A DNA stretch of 34,550 bases from Coriobacteriia bacterium (GCA_007121015.1 SKMN01000070.1:1-34550), one strand, 5' to 3'. Counted from the stretch's first letter, positions 8,129 through 15,935 are shown. Translations and numbers: made by a program. Notes: generated from the letters alone by a model not told the origin.

Positions 8129-8406
8129 TCAGACGCCGCCACGAGTTCGCACAGTGAGCGCGCGAGGGTGGTAAGGGTCGAGCTTGAAGTACCGCCTGCC
8201 TCCCCGCGCACTCGTACTGACGAGTCCCATACGCTTGAGTTCGAGCAGCTCACGATGCAGCACCCCATGCCGATGTGAAGATCCCGCCCGAGTTCCCTCA
8301 GGTAGGGTGCTTGTTCCGGATGCCTGGCGAACCGCTCGATCAGCGACGCGCGGGTCTTGTTGCCGATGAAGTAGTGGAACCTGCCTGGGTATGGGGGTCT
8401 GGCCAT
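8129..8406 (-). pseudogene. Frameshifted winged-helix transcriptional regulator
   Basis: The first half, from ATG 8406, reads MARPPYPGRFHYFIGNKTR and then ERFARHPEQAPYLRELGRDLHIGMG, a winged-helix/MarR-like start. After the G-run at 8263-8266 that frame loses similarity and runs on into unrelated sequence. The +1-shifted frame continues naturally as VLHRELLELKRMGLVSTSARGGRRYFKLDPYHP and stops at 8129. One missing G in the run (C-run on the plus strand) would restore about 92 residues. It is a recent pseudogene or a sequencing error in a homopolymer. Its wing ends with DPYHP as in family members, so the rest looks intact. Confidence 0.7.
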
Positions 8407-8485
8407 GGGGACCCGGTCCTTCTCGTGTCAGCGCTGTCCGAAGCGCGCGATCGCCTCTCACGAGTATATCCGGATGCTGCTGGGA

Positions 8486-8547
8486 ACCGTCGGGGTTATT
8501 GAGAACGATCGCACCCATTAACCCCGACGGTCACTCAGAGGACCTCG
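8486..8547. repeat. Intergenic palindromic element, copy 1
   Basis: ACCGTCGGGGTT (8486-8497) pairs perfectly with AACCCCGACGGT (8520-8531) around a 22-base centre containing CGATCG. The 46-base core aligns without gaps to 25826-25871 at 37 of 46 positions, and the right flank TCAGAGGACCTCG (8535-8547) matches its counterpart at 11 of 13. Both copies lie downstream of minus-strand genes. Confidence 0.75.
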
Positions 8548-8714
8548 GCACCCCGTCCTCACTCGCGGGATTCCACCGCGAGGGTCTTAGCCTCGGCTCC
8601 CCTGTCTTTCACCGCCGCACCGTACCTCGATCGCACAGGCGCACCGTAACGCACGCGGCCAAACAGGATGTGAACGCGGTCGAAATCCGGAACGGGGGCA
8701 GTGCGCACCCATGC

Positions 8715-8744
8715 GAGTGCGAGCGCGCCTGCGCGCTCGCACTC
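8715..8744 (-). terminator. Perfect 14-bp hairpin just after metF
   Basis: GAGTGCGAGCGCGC (8715-8728) and GCGCGCTCGCACTC (8731-8744) are exact complements separated by only two bases. It abuts the metF stop codon at 8745. No U-tract follows on the minus strand. It probably ends or protects the 3' end of the long methionine operon. Confidence 0.6.
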
Positions 8745-9617
8745 CTACGTGAGGCCGGCGCCTGCGAGGATCTCGGCCACCGCACCATCGACGCCAAGGG
8801 GCATGATGTGCACGCCGTCGGCTACCTCACGCAATGCACGCACCTGTTCGGTGGCGAGCGCGATGGACTCGGCCAGCGGGTCTGAAGCGGCCTCGATCCG
8901 CGCCCCGAGGTACTCGGGCACCATGAGACCGGCGAGACGCTCGTTGATGAACTTCACCACGCGAGGGCTCTTGAGCAGCAGGACGCCCGCGATGAGCTTC
9001 ACGCCTGACGGACGCAAGTCCTCTGCGGCGCGGGCGAACTTGTCGATGTCGAACACGGCCTGCGTCTGGAAGAACTCCGCGCCCGCCTCGACCTTGCGCA
9101 GTGCACGCTCGCGCTGCACGTCCCACGGCTCGGCCTCGGGGAACGCCGCCGCGCCCAGGAAGAACCCGGTGCCGCCAGTCATCTCGCGACCGAGCATGTC
9201 GCGCCCCTCGTTCATCCCGTGCGCGATAGCAAGCAGCTGTGTGGAGTCGATGTCGAACACACCCTTGGCCTCGGGATGATCGCCACTACGAGGGTCGTCG
9301 CCGGTGACCACAAGCAGGTTCTCGAGCCCGAGCGTCCAAGCGGCGAGCAGATCCGACTGTAGCGCGAGACGGTTCCGGTCGCGGCACGTCTGCTGGAAGA
9401 TCGGCTCGAACCCCATGTCGAGCACGGTCCGAGAGGCGGCCAGGCTCGAGAGGTGGAGCGTGGCGCCCTGGTTGTCGGTGACGTTGAGTGCGTGGCAGTG
9501 CGGTCCGAGTGTGGCAACCGCCTCGCGCATCGCGGCCATGTCGGTGCCGAGCGGCGGAGCCACCTCGCCGGTGATCATGAACTCGCCGCGGGCAAGCGCG
9601 TCGCGTAGGCGGCTCAT
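8745..9617 (-). CDS. metF: Methylenetetrahydrofolate reductase (MetF family)
   Basis: This flavoprotein of 290 aa is expected to reduce 5,10-methylene-THF to 5-methyl-THF. It begins MSRLRDALARGEFMITGEVAPPLGTD and shows HALNVTDNQGATLHLSS, LLVVTGDDPRSGDHP, GAEFFQTQAVFD and LIAGVLLLKSPRVVKFINE, the usual MetF barrel landmarks. ATG 9617 has GGAAGGGA upstream and overlaps the metV stop by 4 bases (ATGA), so an apparent N-terminal extension upstream is ignored. Coupling to MetV matches the MetV-MetF complex of acetogens and related anaerobes. It feeds methyl groups to the MetH-like protein in the same operon. Confidence 0.93.
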   Translation of the reverse strand: MSRLRDALARGEFMITGEVAPPLGTDMAAMREAVATLGPHCHALNVTDNQGATLHLSSLAASRTVLDMGFEPIFQQTCRDRNRLALQSDLLAAWTLGLENLLVVTGDDPRSGDHPEAKGVFDIDSTQLLAIAHGMNEGRDMLGREMTGGTGFFLGAAAFPEAEPWDVQRERALRKVEAGAEFFQTQAVFDIDKFARAAEDLRPSGVKLIAGVLLLKSPRVVKFINERLAGLMVPEYLGARIEAASDPLAESIALATEQVRALREVADGVHIMPLGVDGAVAEILAGAGLT

Positions 9618-10282
9618 CGGCGTCCCTTCCCGCGTTCGCCGCGCAGGTTCACGCTTCCGGGCTTGAGCTGCTTGCTGTGGTCCTTGGGCGCGAGCACGCC
9701 GGTGCCCTCTCGGGCCTGCTCGGCCAGGCGCCGACGGATGAGCACGTGGGTGCATTCGCGGTCAGTGACGACCTCGCAGTTGCCGTCCCACATCCCGCCG
9801 CACGGGCCGTTGAGCAGGCCCTTGGGGCACGTCGTGACCGGGCAGATGCCGGCCGTGAGGTCGAGTACGCACTCGCCACACATCTGGCAGCGCTCCTCGA
9901 ACACGCCGTGGCGCACCACATTACCGAGGAACACGCTCTCAAGGCCGGGAAAGACAGGTTTGGAGGTCGCGTCGGCGACGGTCTGGACGCCCGCGCCGCA
10001 GGAGAGGACGAGCACGGCATCGGCCTCTTCGATGCTGCCGGAATGGCGGCGGGTCTCCAAGCGCGTGCCCCCGGAATGGCAGGCGACCTCGCCCACCGCC
10101 CAGCCGGTGACCTCGATGTCTGCCGCGGCCAGACGCCGCCGCGCCTCGGCGATCTCGTCCTCGCCGCCGGTCCGCGCCACGGTGGCACACTGTCCGCAAC
10201 CCATGATGAATACCCGCCGGGCGTCCACCTCGGCCATGTTGGCGAGGATGCGGTCCCAATCGCGCGGCTTGGTGATGATCAT
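9614..10282 (-). CDS. metV: MetV, methylenetetrahydrofolate reductase C-terminal/zinc-finger partner
   Basis: This Cys-rich partner of short MetF proteins has 222 aa. It has VFIMGCGQCATVARTGG (Cys29, Cys32) followed by an AEARRRLAAADIEVTG domain. The cluster region has ERCQMCGECVLDLTAGICP, then CPKGLLNGPCGG and later Cys residues in NCEV and DREC. The pattern suggests Fe-S or zinc binding and is typical of MetV. In known systems MetV mediates electron transfer to the MetF flavin. ATG 10282 has GGAGG six bases upstream, and it overlaps a 14-codon mini-ORF following metH. Confidence 0.9.
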   Translation of the reverse strand: MIITKPRDWDRILANMAEVDARRVFIMGCGQCATVARTGGEDEIAEARRRLAAADIEVTGWAVGEVACHSGGTRLETRRHSGSIEEADAVLVLSCGAGVQTVADATSKPVFPGLESVFLGNVVRHGVFEERCQMCGECVLDLTAGICPVTTCPKGLLNGPCGGMWDGNCEVVTDRECTHVLIRRRLAEQAREGTGVLAPKDHSKQLKPGSVNLRGERGKGRR

Positions 10283-10323
10283 CGGGGGCCTCCGGAGATC
10301 AGGGAGTGGCGTGGGGCGCTCAT
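10279..10323 (-). CDS. 14-codon mini-ORF bridging metH and metV
   Basis: This ORF reads MSAPRHSLISGGPR and uses ATGA overlaps at both ends: its ATG overlaps the metH stop, and its TGA overlaps the metV start. The 15-base GGAGGCCCCCGATGA unit (ribosome binding site plus junction) occurs at both junctions (10279-10293 and 10320-10334, minus sense). The ORF therefore looks like a by-product of a small duplication that keeps ribosomes moving from metH to metV. A functional peptide is unlikely. Confidence 0.4.
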   Translation of the reverse strand: MSAPRHSLISGGPR

Positions 10324-12830
10324 CGGGGGCCTCCCTGCTCGACGGCGGCTGCCACCGCGCGGACGCACCCGGGGGCGTCGTCGGAGTAACCGGCGCCGAT
10401 GCTCACGGCCCACTCGCCCGTCACCACCGCGCCGCCCACGAGCACGGGCAGGCCGGGGCGCTCTTCGGCGAGTGCACGGACGGTCGCCTCCATCGCTCGC
10501 AATGTCGTGGTCATGAGCGCCGACAGGCACACAGCATCCGCCTCGGCGGCGGCTTCGATGACGCGCTCGGCGGGGACGTCGACGCCGAGGTCGTCGACGG
10601 CGAAGCCTTGGCTCTCGAGGAGCGAGACGCAGATGTCCTTGCCGATCGAGTGGATGTCGCCCTTGACGGTCGCGAAGACGACCCGGGCGGCGGTGTCGTC
10701 TTCGCCCTCGGGCAGGTACGTCTTCACACGCGCGACGGCGGACTTCATCGCCTCGGCGCCCACCATGAGTTGGGGCAGGAACGCCTCGCCGCGGCCGAAC
10801 GCGTCGCCGAGGGCCTGGATCGCTGGGGTGAGGACGTCGGCGATCACCCGATCGGGGGCGAGCCCGGCTGCGATGACCTCGTCGACGAGTGCGGGGGCGC
10901 CATCGGCGTCGCCGCGGGAAACGGCGGAGGCGAGGCGCTGGGTGGCGGGGGTGGCGGGCGGCGTGGAGGCTGCGGCGGTGGCGCCGGGAACCGCTCCGGG
11001 CGCGGTAGGGGTGGCCGGTGTGGCGGTGGCGTCGCGGGAGGTGGCTGCGGGGGAGGTGTCGAGTGCGCCGGCCTTCGCGAGTGCGCCGGCGAGCGCGCTC
11101 TCCCACGCGTCCCACGCGTCGCCGTGCGCGTCGAGGCTCGTGCCGGCGGCGCGCGCGGTGTCGGCGAGACGCATCGCGTCGCGGAGCACGGTGTCTTCCG
11201 GGTTGACGATCGCCGCGTCGAGCCCGGCGGCGGTGGCAAGCGCCGCGAAGGCGGCGTTGAGCGCGGGGCGATCGGGCAGACCGTGGCTCACGTTGCTCAC
11301 GCCCAGCAGCGTCGCGATGCCGAGCTCGCGCACACCCGCGAGCGCGGCGAGCGTGATGCGCGGGGCGTCGGAGTCCGTGGCGGCGGTCATCACGAGCGTG
11401 TCGGCGACCAGATCGCGGTCGCGCAGGCCGGCGGCGTGGGCGCGCGCGCGGATGCGCTCGACGATGCCCACGCGGCCCGCGACCGTCTCCGGTATCCCGT
11501 CATCGTCGAGTGCGAGCGCCACCACGGCCGCGCCGTAGCGGGCCGCGAGCGGCAAGACGGTCTCCATCGAGTCCCCGGTCCCGTTCACGGAGTTGATGAG
11601 GGCGCGGCCGGGGTAGACGCGCAGCGCCGCCTCGAGAGCATCTGCGTCCGTCGTGTCGAGTACGAGCGGCAGATCGGTGGTCCCCACGAGAGCGAGCACG
11701 GCGGCGCGCAGCGCGTCGCGCGCGTCCACGCCCGCCGCCCCGACGTTGACGTCGAGCGCGTCGGCGCCGGCCGCCTGCTGCTCGGCTGCGTACGCGCGCA
11801 CGACCGACATCGAGCCTGCCGTCAGCGACGCCGCGAGCTCCGGTTTGCCGGTCGGGTTGATGCGCTCGCCTATGAGGGCGACCGGCCCGCCCGCGCCGAT
11901 CGTGAGTACGCCCCGCGGCCCCGCGAGCACGGTGCCGGGCAAGGCCTCGCGTCCCTCGCGCACCGGCACCTCCTTAGCGAAGTCCACGATCGCGCCGGTG
12001 AACGACGGTGTGGAGCCGCAGCACGATCCCACGAGCGTCGCACCCGCCTCGACGAAGCGCGCCGCGTACATGCCCATCTCGTCGGCGGTGCCGGGAAAGA
12101 CGGTCGCGCCGTCGACCAGGCGCGGCATGCCCGCATTGGGCTGCACGATGACCGGCAGCGCGGTCGCCGCCGCCATCTCCTCGACCAGCAGCAGCATCTG
12201 CTCGGGCCCGAGCCCGCAGTTCATCCCTATCGCGCTAGCGCCCGCGGCCTCGAGCACGATCGCCGCGGTCACCGGGTCGGTGCCGGAGAGGTCCATCACA
12301 CCGCCCGCGCCGAACGTCACCGTCGCGAACACCGGCAGCTCGCACGCGCTGCGGGCGGCGAGCACCGCGCAGCGGGCCTCAGCGATATCCGTCATCGTCT
12401 CGACCAGTATCGCGTCGGGTTCCTCGGCAGCCAACGCCGCGACCTGTTCGGCGAAGATCTCGAAGAGCTCGTCGAACGTCGCTCCGCCAAGCGGTTCGAG
12501 TACGAGTCCGCTCGGTCCCACGTCGGCAAGGACGTGCTGGGCGCCCGCCTCCTTCGCCACGGCCACGGCCGCGCGGTTCAACCCCTCGACCTGGTCTTCG
12601 AGCCCGTACTCGGCGAGCTTCGTGCGCGAAGCGCCGAACGAGTTCGTCGTCACGCACTCGGCCCCTACCATGACGTATGCACGGTGGATGTCGAGCACGA
12701 CCTCGGGCGCGGTGACGTTGAGCTGCGCGGGGCACTGCTCGGGCGGGATGTCGGCGCGCTGCAGCATCGTCCCGAACCCGCCGTCGATCACGAGCACGTC
12801 GCGACCGAGCCTTTGTGCGATATCCGGCAT
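10320..12830 (-). CDS. metH: Corrinoid methionine synthase-like protein lacking the activation domain
   Basis: The protein has 836 aa and MetH modules in order. Residues 1-300 are the homocysteine S-methyltransferase barrel, with zinc ligands Cys205 (MNCG) and Cys270/271 (GSCCGS). Residues 310-590 are the pterin (methyl-THF) domain, with GERINPTGK and DALDVNVG. An Ala/Thr/Pro linker spans 592-630, then the four-helix cap to about 710 and the B12 Rossmann domain with GDIHSIG (724-730, His727 as axial ligand). The roughly 330-residue AdoMet reactivation domain of E. coli MetH is missing, so reactivation must come from elsewhere or not be needed. ATG 12830 has AGGAGG upstream. Confidence 0.93.
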   Translation of the reverse strand: MPDIAQRLGRDVLVIDGGFGTMLQRADIPPEQCPAQLNVTAPEVVLDIHRAYVMVGAECVTTNSFGASRTKLAEYGLEDQVEGLNRAAVAVAKEAGAQHVLADVGPSGLVLEPLGGATFDELFEIFAEQVAALAAEEPDAILVETMTDIAEARCAVLAARSACELPVFATVTFGAGGVMDLSGTDPVTAAIVLEAAGASAIGMNCGLGPEQMLLLVEEMAAATALPVIVQPNAGMPRLVDGATVFPGTADEMGMYAARFVEAGATLVGSCCGSTPSFTGAIVDFAKEVPVREGREALPGTVLAGPRGVLTIGAGGPVALIGERINPTGKPELAASLTAGSMSVVRAYAAEQQAAGADALDVNVGAAGVDARDALRAAVLALVGTTDLPLVLDTTDADALEAALRVYPGRALINSVNGTGDSMETVLPLAARYGAAVVALALDDDGIPETVAGRVGIVERIRARAHAAGLRDRDLVADTLVMTAATDSDAPRITLAALAGVRELGIATLLGVSNVSHGLPDRPALNAAFAALATAAGLDAAIVNPEDTVLRDAMRLADTARAAGTSLDAHGDAWDAWESALAGALAKAGALDTSPAATSRDATATPATPTAPGAVPGATAAASTPPATPATQRLASAVSRGDADGAPALVDEVIAAGLAPDRVIADVLTPAIQALGDAFGRGEAFLPQLMVGAEAMKSAVARVKTYLPEGEDDTAARVVFATVKGDIHSIGKDICVSLLESQGFAVDDLGVDVPAERVIEAAAEADAVCLSALMTTTLRAMEATVRALAEERPGLPVLVGGAVVTGEWAVSIGAGYSDDAPGCVRAVAAAVEQGGPR

Positions 12831-12843
12831 CCTCGGCTTCCTC

Positions 12844-13251
12844 CTAGAACCTGAGCGTCACAGCGCGGCGCGGGCACGCGACCACGCACGCTTCACAATA
12901 CACGCACGCGTCCTTGTCGAACACGAGCGCGGCGCTCTCGGCATCGAGCGCCAGCGCGCCCGGCCGACAGACCGCGGTACAGAGGCCACACACCACGCAG
13001 CGCTCCTCGTCGAGCTCGATGTCGCTCGCGGCGGGCGAGACGGTGAGCCCCTCGTCCTCGAGGAACGCTATACCCTCATCGATCGCCTCGCGCGGGCCGG
13101 AGACCTCGAGCAGCATCCGTCCCTGCTGGCCCGGCTGTATCTGGGCGCGCAGGATATTGGGAGTGAGGTCGAAGTCCTTGACGAGGTGGTACGTCACGGG
13201 CTTGGTGGCCTGCCGAGGAGGGAACGTCAGGTCGAGTCTCACGCGTGCCAT
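12844..13251 (-). CDS. NIL domain plus two-cluster ferredoxin protein (homocysteine pathway)
   Basis: This 135-aa protein has an N-terminal NIL domain (residues 1-75, MARVRLDLTFPP...QPGQQGRMLLEVSG) fused to a ferredoxin domain. The latter has two CX2CX2CX3C motifs, CVVCGLCTAVC and CVYCEACVVAC, for two [4Fe-4S] clusters. ATG 13251 has GGAGG nine bases upstream. It starts 2 bases after the DUF39 gene. The same pair (MA1821/MA1822 type) makes homocysteine from aspartate semialdehyde and sulfide in methanogens, where the ferredoxin partner is thought to serve electron supply. The same role is inferred here. Confidence 0.9.
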   Translation of the reverse strand: MARVRLDLTFPPRQATKPVTYHLVKDFDLTPNILRAQIQPGQQGRMLLEVSGPREAIDEGIAFLEDEGLTVSPAASDIELDEERCVVCGLCTAVCRPGALALDAESAALVFDKDACVYCEACVVACPRRAVTLRF

Positions 13252-13253
13252 CG

Positions 13254-14432
13254 CTAGATCGCCTCCTCGGTCCGGATCTCGAGCGGTTTGGGCGCAGGCG
13301 CGCCGGTGTCGGGCTGCGGCAGCGGCTCGAGCGGCGGGACGAGCGTGAAGCGGCGCTCGACGACCCATCGCTTGAGCTCGTCTGCGATGCGGCGTGCGGT
13401 CGTGAGCGAGGAGATGGGTCCGGTAGGCACCTGCTTGCCCTCGATCTCGATGGCACCGCTACGCAGCTGCGCATACGTGACGCGCCCGAGCGCTGGGCGT
13501 GAGCGGCGCGCCACGCCGTAGTCGAAGACGGTGGCGGTCAGGTCGGCGTCGGTGAGCGCGAGGGTGGCGGCGAGATCCTCGTCGAGCACGGGGATCGGGA
13601 TGCCGATGCCCACGAACGCCGAGACACCGTAACCGGTGAAGGTCGCTGCGCTGAAGAACTCGTGGCTTGCGGATTTCAGGTCGGCGATCACGGCGATCGT
13701 GCCGGCGGGCGCGACGGGGACGCCGTTGTCATCGCGCGCCTGGTCGGGGTTGTGCTGCGTGCCCTGCCACGCGACGTAGCCGGGCGCACCGGCCACGAAG
13801 CACCGCGTCCCCACCCCGATCGTACGGTAGAGCGGGTCGTTGAGCAGAGGCGAGAGCGCTCCTGCCGAGCAGTACGTCGCGTTGCCGAGCCGCGGCAGCA
13901 GTGGGCCGAGATAGGTGTTGATGAGCCGGTCGCCTGAGTTAACCGCCACCGCGTAGTTCTGGTAGGCGTTGCGTGGGTTGAAGAGGTAGGCCTGGTTGAG
14001 ATCGTCGAGCGTCACGTGCGTGTCGATCTCGATGCGCGGGTAGCAGTCGGTGCCCGGCCCGCTCGCGCGCAGACGCACCGCACGCCCGCGGATGAGGTCC
14101 TCGATGACGTGCGCGCCGCCGTATTCGATGCCGCGCGTGCGGCTCGGCTCGGTAGCGCCGAGGTACGTGTCGACCGCGGCGAGCCCTCCTGAGGCCGGCA
14201 CGTCGTTCATCGTGATCTCGCCCATCTTGATGGGCGGGTCCGAGTGGCCGAAGTTGAAGAACGCCCCGCTCGAGCACATCGGACCGAACGTCCCAGTGGT
14301 CACGACGTCGACGCGCTTCGCGGCGTGCGCGACACCTTCATCAGCGGCGAGCGCGGCGAACTCCTCGGCGGTCATCACCACCGCCTCGCCGGTCGCGATC
14401 TTGGCGTTGATCTCCTCGAAGCTCTTGGCCAC
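13254..14432 (-). CDS. DUF39 homocysteine biosynthesis protein (aspartate semialdehyde sulfurtransferase type)
   Basis: This protein of 392 aa belongs to the DUF39 family, whose methanogen members insert sulfur into aspartate semialdehyde to give homocysteine. It shows VVTTGTFGPMCSSGAFFNFG with Cys53 and GPGTDCYPRIEI with Cys130, candidates for the family's persulfide-forming cysteines, and NPRNAYQNYAVAVN. The start is GTG 14432 with GGAGGT nine bases upstream; the ATG at 14582 in the same frame is inside the T-box leader (its specifier codon). It is first in the operon with the NIL-ferredoxin, metH, metV and metF. A direct-sulfide homocysteine route is therefore inferred. Confidence 0.9.
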   Translation of the reverse strand: MAKSFEEINAKIATGEAVVMTAEEFAALAADEGVAHAAKRVDVVTTGTFGPMCSSGAFFNFGHSDPPIKMGEITMNDVPASGGLAAVDTYLGATEPSRTRGIEYGGAHVIEDLIRGRAVRLRASGPGTDCYPRIEIDTHVTLDDLNQAYLFNPRNAYQNYAVAVNSGDRLINTYLGPLLPRLGNATYCSAGALSPLLNDPLYRTIGVGTRCFVAGAPGYVAWQGTQHNPDQARDDNGVPVAPAGTIAVIADLKSASHEFFSAATFTGYGVSAFVGIGIPIPVLDEDLAATLALTDADLTATVFDYGVARRSRPALGRVTYAQLRSGAIEIEGKQVPTGPISSLTTARRIADELKRWVVERRFTLVPPLEPLPQPDTGAPAPKPLEIRTEEAI

Positions 14433-14441
14433 AGCCCTTGC

Positions 14442-14681
14442 ACCTCCATTAACGTACGGACGCCCTCCACCACTGACTCCTCGTGTCAGGGCGAAAGGCG
14501 TCTCGGTAGAGCCTTGCGCGGTACCACCCGACTTCACCCGCGTCGCGCGCGCCGCCGTTCCTCCGGAAGCCTCCGGGGCCATGTTCCGCAGCTTGTCAGG
14601 CGCCGGTTCGCAGCCGCCCCGGCTCTCTGAGGGCCCTACCGGGCCGCGTACTCATCCCCATCACAGGCGTTTGTTCTGTTG
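14442..14681 (-). promoter_or_regulatory. T-box riboswitch, methionine (AUG) specifier
   Basis: In minus sense the leader has stem I features: GATGAGTACG with the AGUA box at 14657-14650, the distal CAGAGAGCCGGGG, and GAAC followed by specifier ATG at 14582-14580, then GCCCCGGAG. The T-box GGGTGGTACCGCG is at 14529-14517. Its UGGU bulge pairs with the ACCA end of a tRNA with discriminator A, as tRNA-Met has. A long stem follows (GACGCC...GGCGTC, about 18 bp with one bulge, roughly 14491-14455) and ends 10 bases before the GGAGG. Uncharged tRNA-Met should raise expression of the homocysteine/methionine operon. Confidence 0.9.
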
Positions 14682-14687
14682 CCGAGG

Positions 14688-14717
14688 AGAATACGTCGCC
14701 GAGGTGGCGGGGGTCAA
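14688..14717 (-). promoter_or_regulatory. Promoter of the methionine operon
   Basis: On the minus strand, TTGACC (14717-14712) and TATTCT (14693-14688) are 18 bases apart. Transcription would start near 14681, right at the 5' end of the T-box leader. The stretch 14718-14825 between this and the kelch gene holds only small CG-rich hairpins and no gene. Confidence 0.65.
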
Positions 14718-14825
14718 ACGCCGAGGAGATCGTGTATCACGCAAGCCACTCGTACGTACGCGCCGAAGGCGATGCCACCCCCTCGCGAAGCTGACACCGC
14801 TTGCGGACATAGGCGCCAGACGGCC

Positions 14826-15848
14826 CTACGGGACCCCGCCATCCACCCCATCAAGCAGCTGGAACGCCCGCGCCCACGCGCTCGGCGAGAGCGCCCCGTG
14901 ACGGCCCGCGCCGCCCACGACTACCATCCGTCCCTCGAAGACCGTCCCGTCGGCACCGTGCACCGCGAGCGGGGGCGGCGGCACCGGCTCCCACCGCAGC
15001 TCCTCGGCGCGCGTGTCGAGCATCCAATGGCGGTCTATGACGCCGCCACCGAGCGTACTGGCGTCCTCACCGCCGATGACGTAGATGCGCCCGCCTAAGA
15101 CACCCTCGGCAGCGCCGCTCGTCGGCTCCGGCAGAGGCGGGCCGGGTCCCCAGCGGTCCGTATCGGGGTCGTAGATATCGACGCGCGCCGTGTTCTGCGG
15201 CCCCCTCCCGCCGATGGCCCAGATGCGCTCTCCGGCCACGACCACCGAGAGGTGGTCCCGCATCTCGGGGATCGGCGCTGCGGCCGCCCACGTATCGAGT
15301 GCGGGATCGAACACGTATGAGTCGGCGGTCTCGCCGTGCCCGCCCACGACGTACAGTCGCCCGCCGAACTCGACCATGCGATGCCCGTAGCGCTCCTCGG
15401 GCAGCGGCGGCATAGCGTACCACTCGGTGTCGCCGGGCTCCCATCGCCAGACGTCGCGACTGCCCGCCCACGGGGGCGCGAGCCCCTCGGCACCGCCGGA
15501 GAGCACGACCGCGCCGTCGAGCGCCGCGGCGGACGCGTGGTGGCGCGGCGCCGGCAACGAAGGTCCGCGGCTCCACGCTCCGCTCGCCGAGTCGTACGCG
15601 AACACGTCGTCGGCCACCCGAGCGAGGCCCGACAGGCCGGAGAGCACGACGAGCACCTCGGTGCCGTCGTCGCGGGTCACCGACACCGTCGCCAACTCGC
15701 CGAAGGCCATCGGAAGTTCGGGGCCGAGCGTCCATTCGTCGCGCTCCTGCGGGGCAGGCGCGGTAGCTAGCAACGCCACCACGACGAGCGCCGCCCCCAC
15801 GACGAGCGCCCCCACGACGACCGCTATCACGCGGAGCCAGTGCGGCAT
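14826..15848 (-). CDS. Membrane-anchored kelch-repeat protein
   Basis: This 340-aa protein has one N-terminal membrane anchor (LRVIAVVVGALVVGAALVVVA) and then an extracytoplasmic beta-propeller. Kelch signatures recur about every 45-50 residues: VVLSGGAEGL, YVVGGHGETA, WAIGGRGPQN, YVIGGEDAST and VVVGGAGRHG, each with a following W or Y and a PLP/PIPE turn. That is about six blades. No catalytic motif is visible, so a protein-binding or glycan-binding scaffold is likely. ATG 15848 has GGGAGGACTT upstream. It is the last gene on the minus strand after the zinc-ribbon cluster, 75 bases behind it. Joint transcription is possible but a hairpin lies between. Confidence 0.85.
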   Translation of the reverse strand: MPHWLRVIAVVVGALVVGAALVVVALLATAPAPQERDEWTLGPELPMAFGELATVSVTRDDGTEVLVVLSGLSGLARVADDVFAYDSASGAWSRGPSLPAPRHHASAAALDGAVVLSGGAEGLAPPWAGSRDVWRWEPGDTEWYAMPPLPEERYGHRMVEFGGRLYVVGGHGETADSYVFDPALDTWAAAAPIPEMRDHLSVVVAGERIWAIGGRGPQNTARVDIYDPDTDRWGPGPPLPEPTSGAAEGVLGGRIYVIGGEDASTLGGGVIDRHWMLDTRAEELRWEPVPPPPLAVHGADGTVFEGRMVVVGGAGRHGALSPSAWARAFQLLDGVDGGVP

Positions 15849-15913
15849 AAGTCCTCCCTCGACCCGATGTGCCGACACCTAGTCTCTACCGCATCCCCAC
15901 ACGTTCGACGCAC

Positions 15914-15935
15914 GGCGAGGGCGTCAGTCCTCGCC
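15914..15935 (-). terminator. Short hairpin overlapping the stop of the peptidase-like gene
   Basis: GGCGAGG (15914-15920) and CCTCGCC (15929-15935) form a 7-bp stem with an 8-base loop that includes the stop codon at 15924. No U-tract follows. It is a weak candidate for partial termination before the kelch gene. Confidence 0.35.

Larger units (their letters stand above)
8407..8744. other. Gene-free stretch with repeat element and hairpin
   Basis: No convincing coding region lies here on either strand. It contains the palindromic element at 8486-8531 and the hairpin at 8715-8744. A TATACT-like -10 box for the minus-strand winged-helix gene sits at 8468-8463, without a good -35 box. The remaining sequence, about 8550-8710, shows nothing I can assign. 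Confidence 0.5.

Noticed and set aside
9663-12854. Very long plus-strand open frame (over 1000 codons) opposite metH and metV
   Set aside because: It is the antisense shadow of high-GC codon use: composition is extremely rich in Arg, Gly, His and Asp, with no domain pattern, while the minus strand encodes clear MetH and MetV motifs.
14433-14582. N-terminal extension of the DUF39 protein from ATG 14582
   Set aside because: This frame crosses the T-box leader; its ATG is the specifier codon and the real start is GTG 14432 with its own ribosome binding site.
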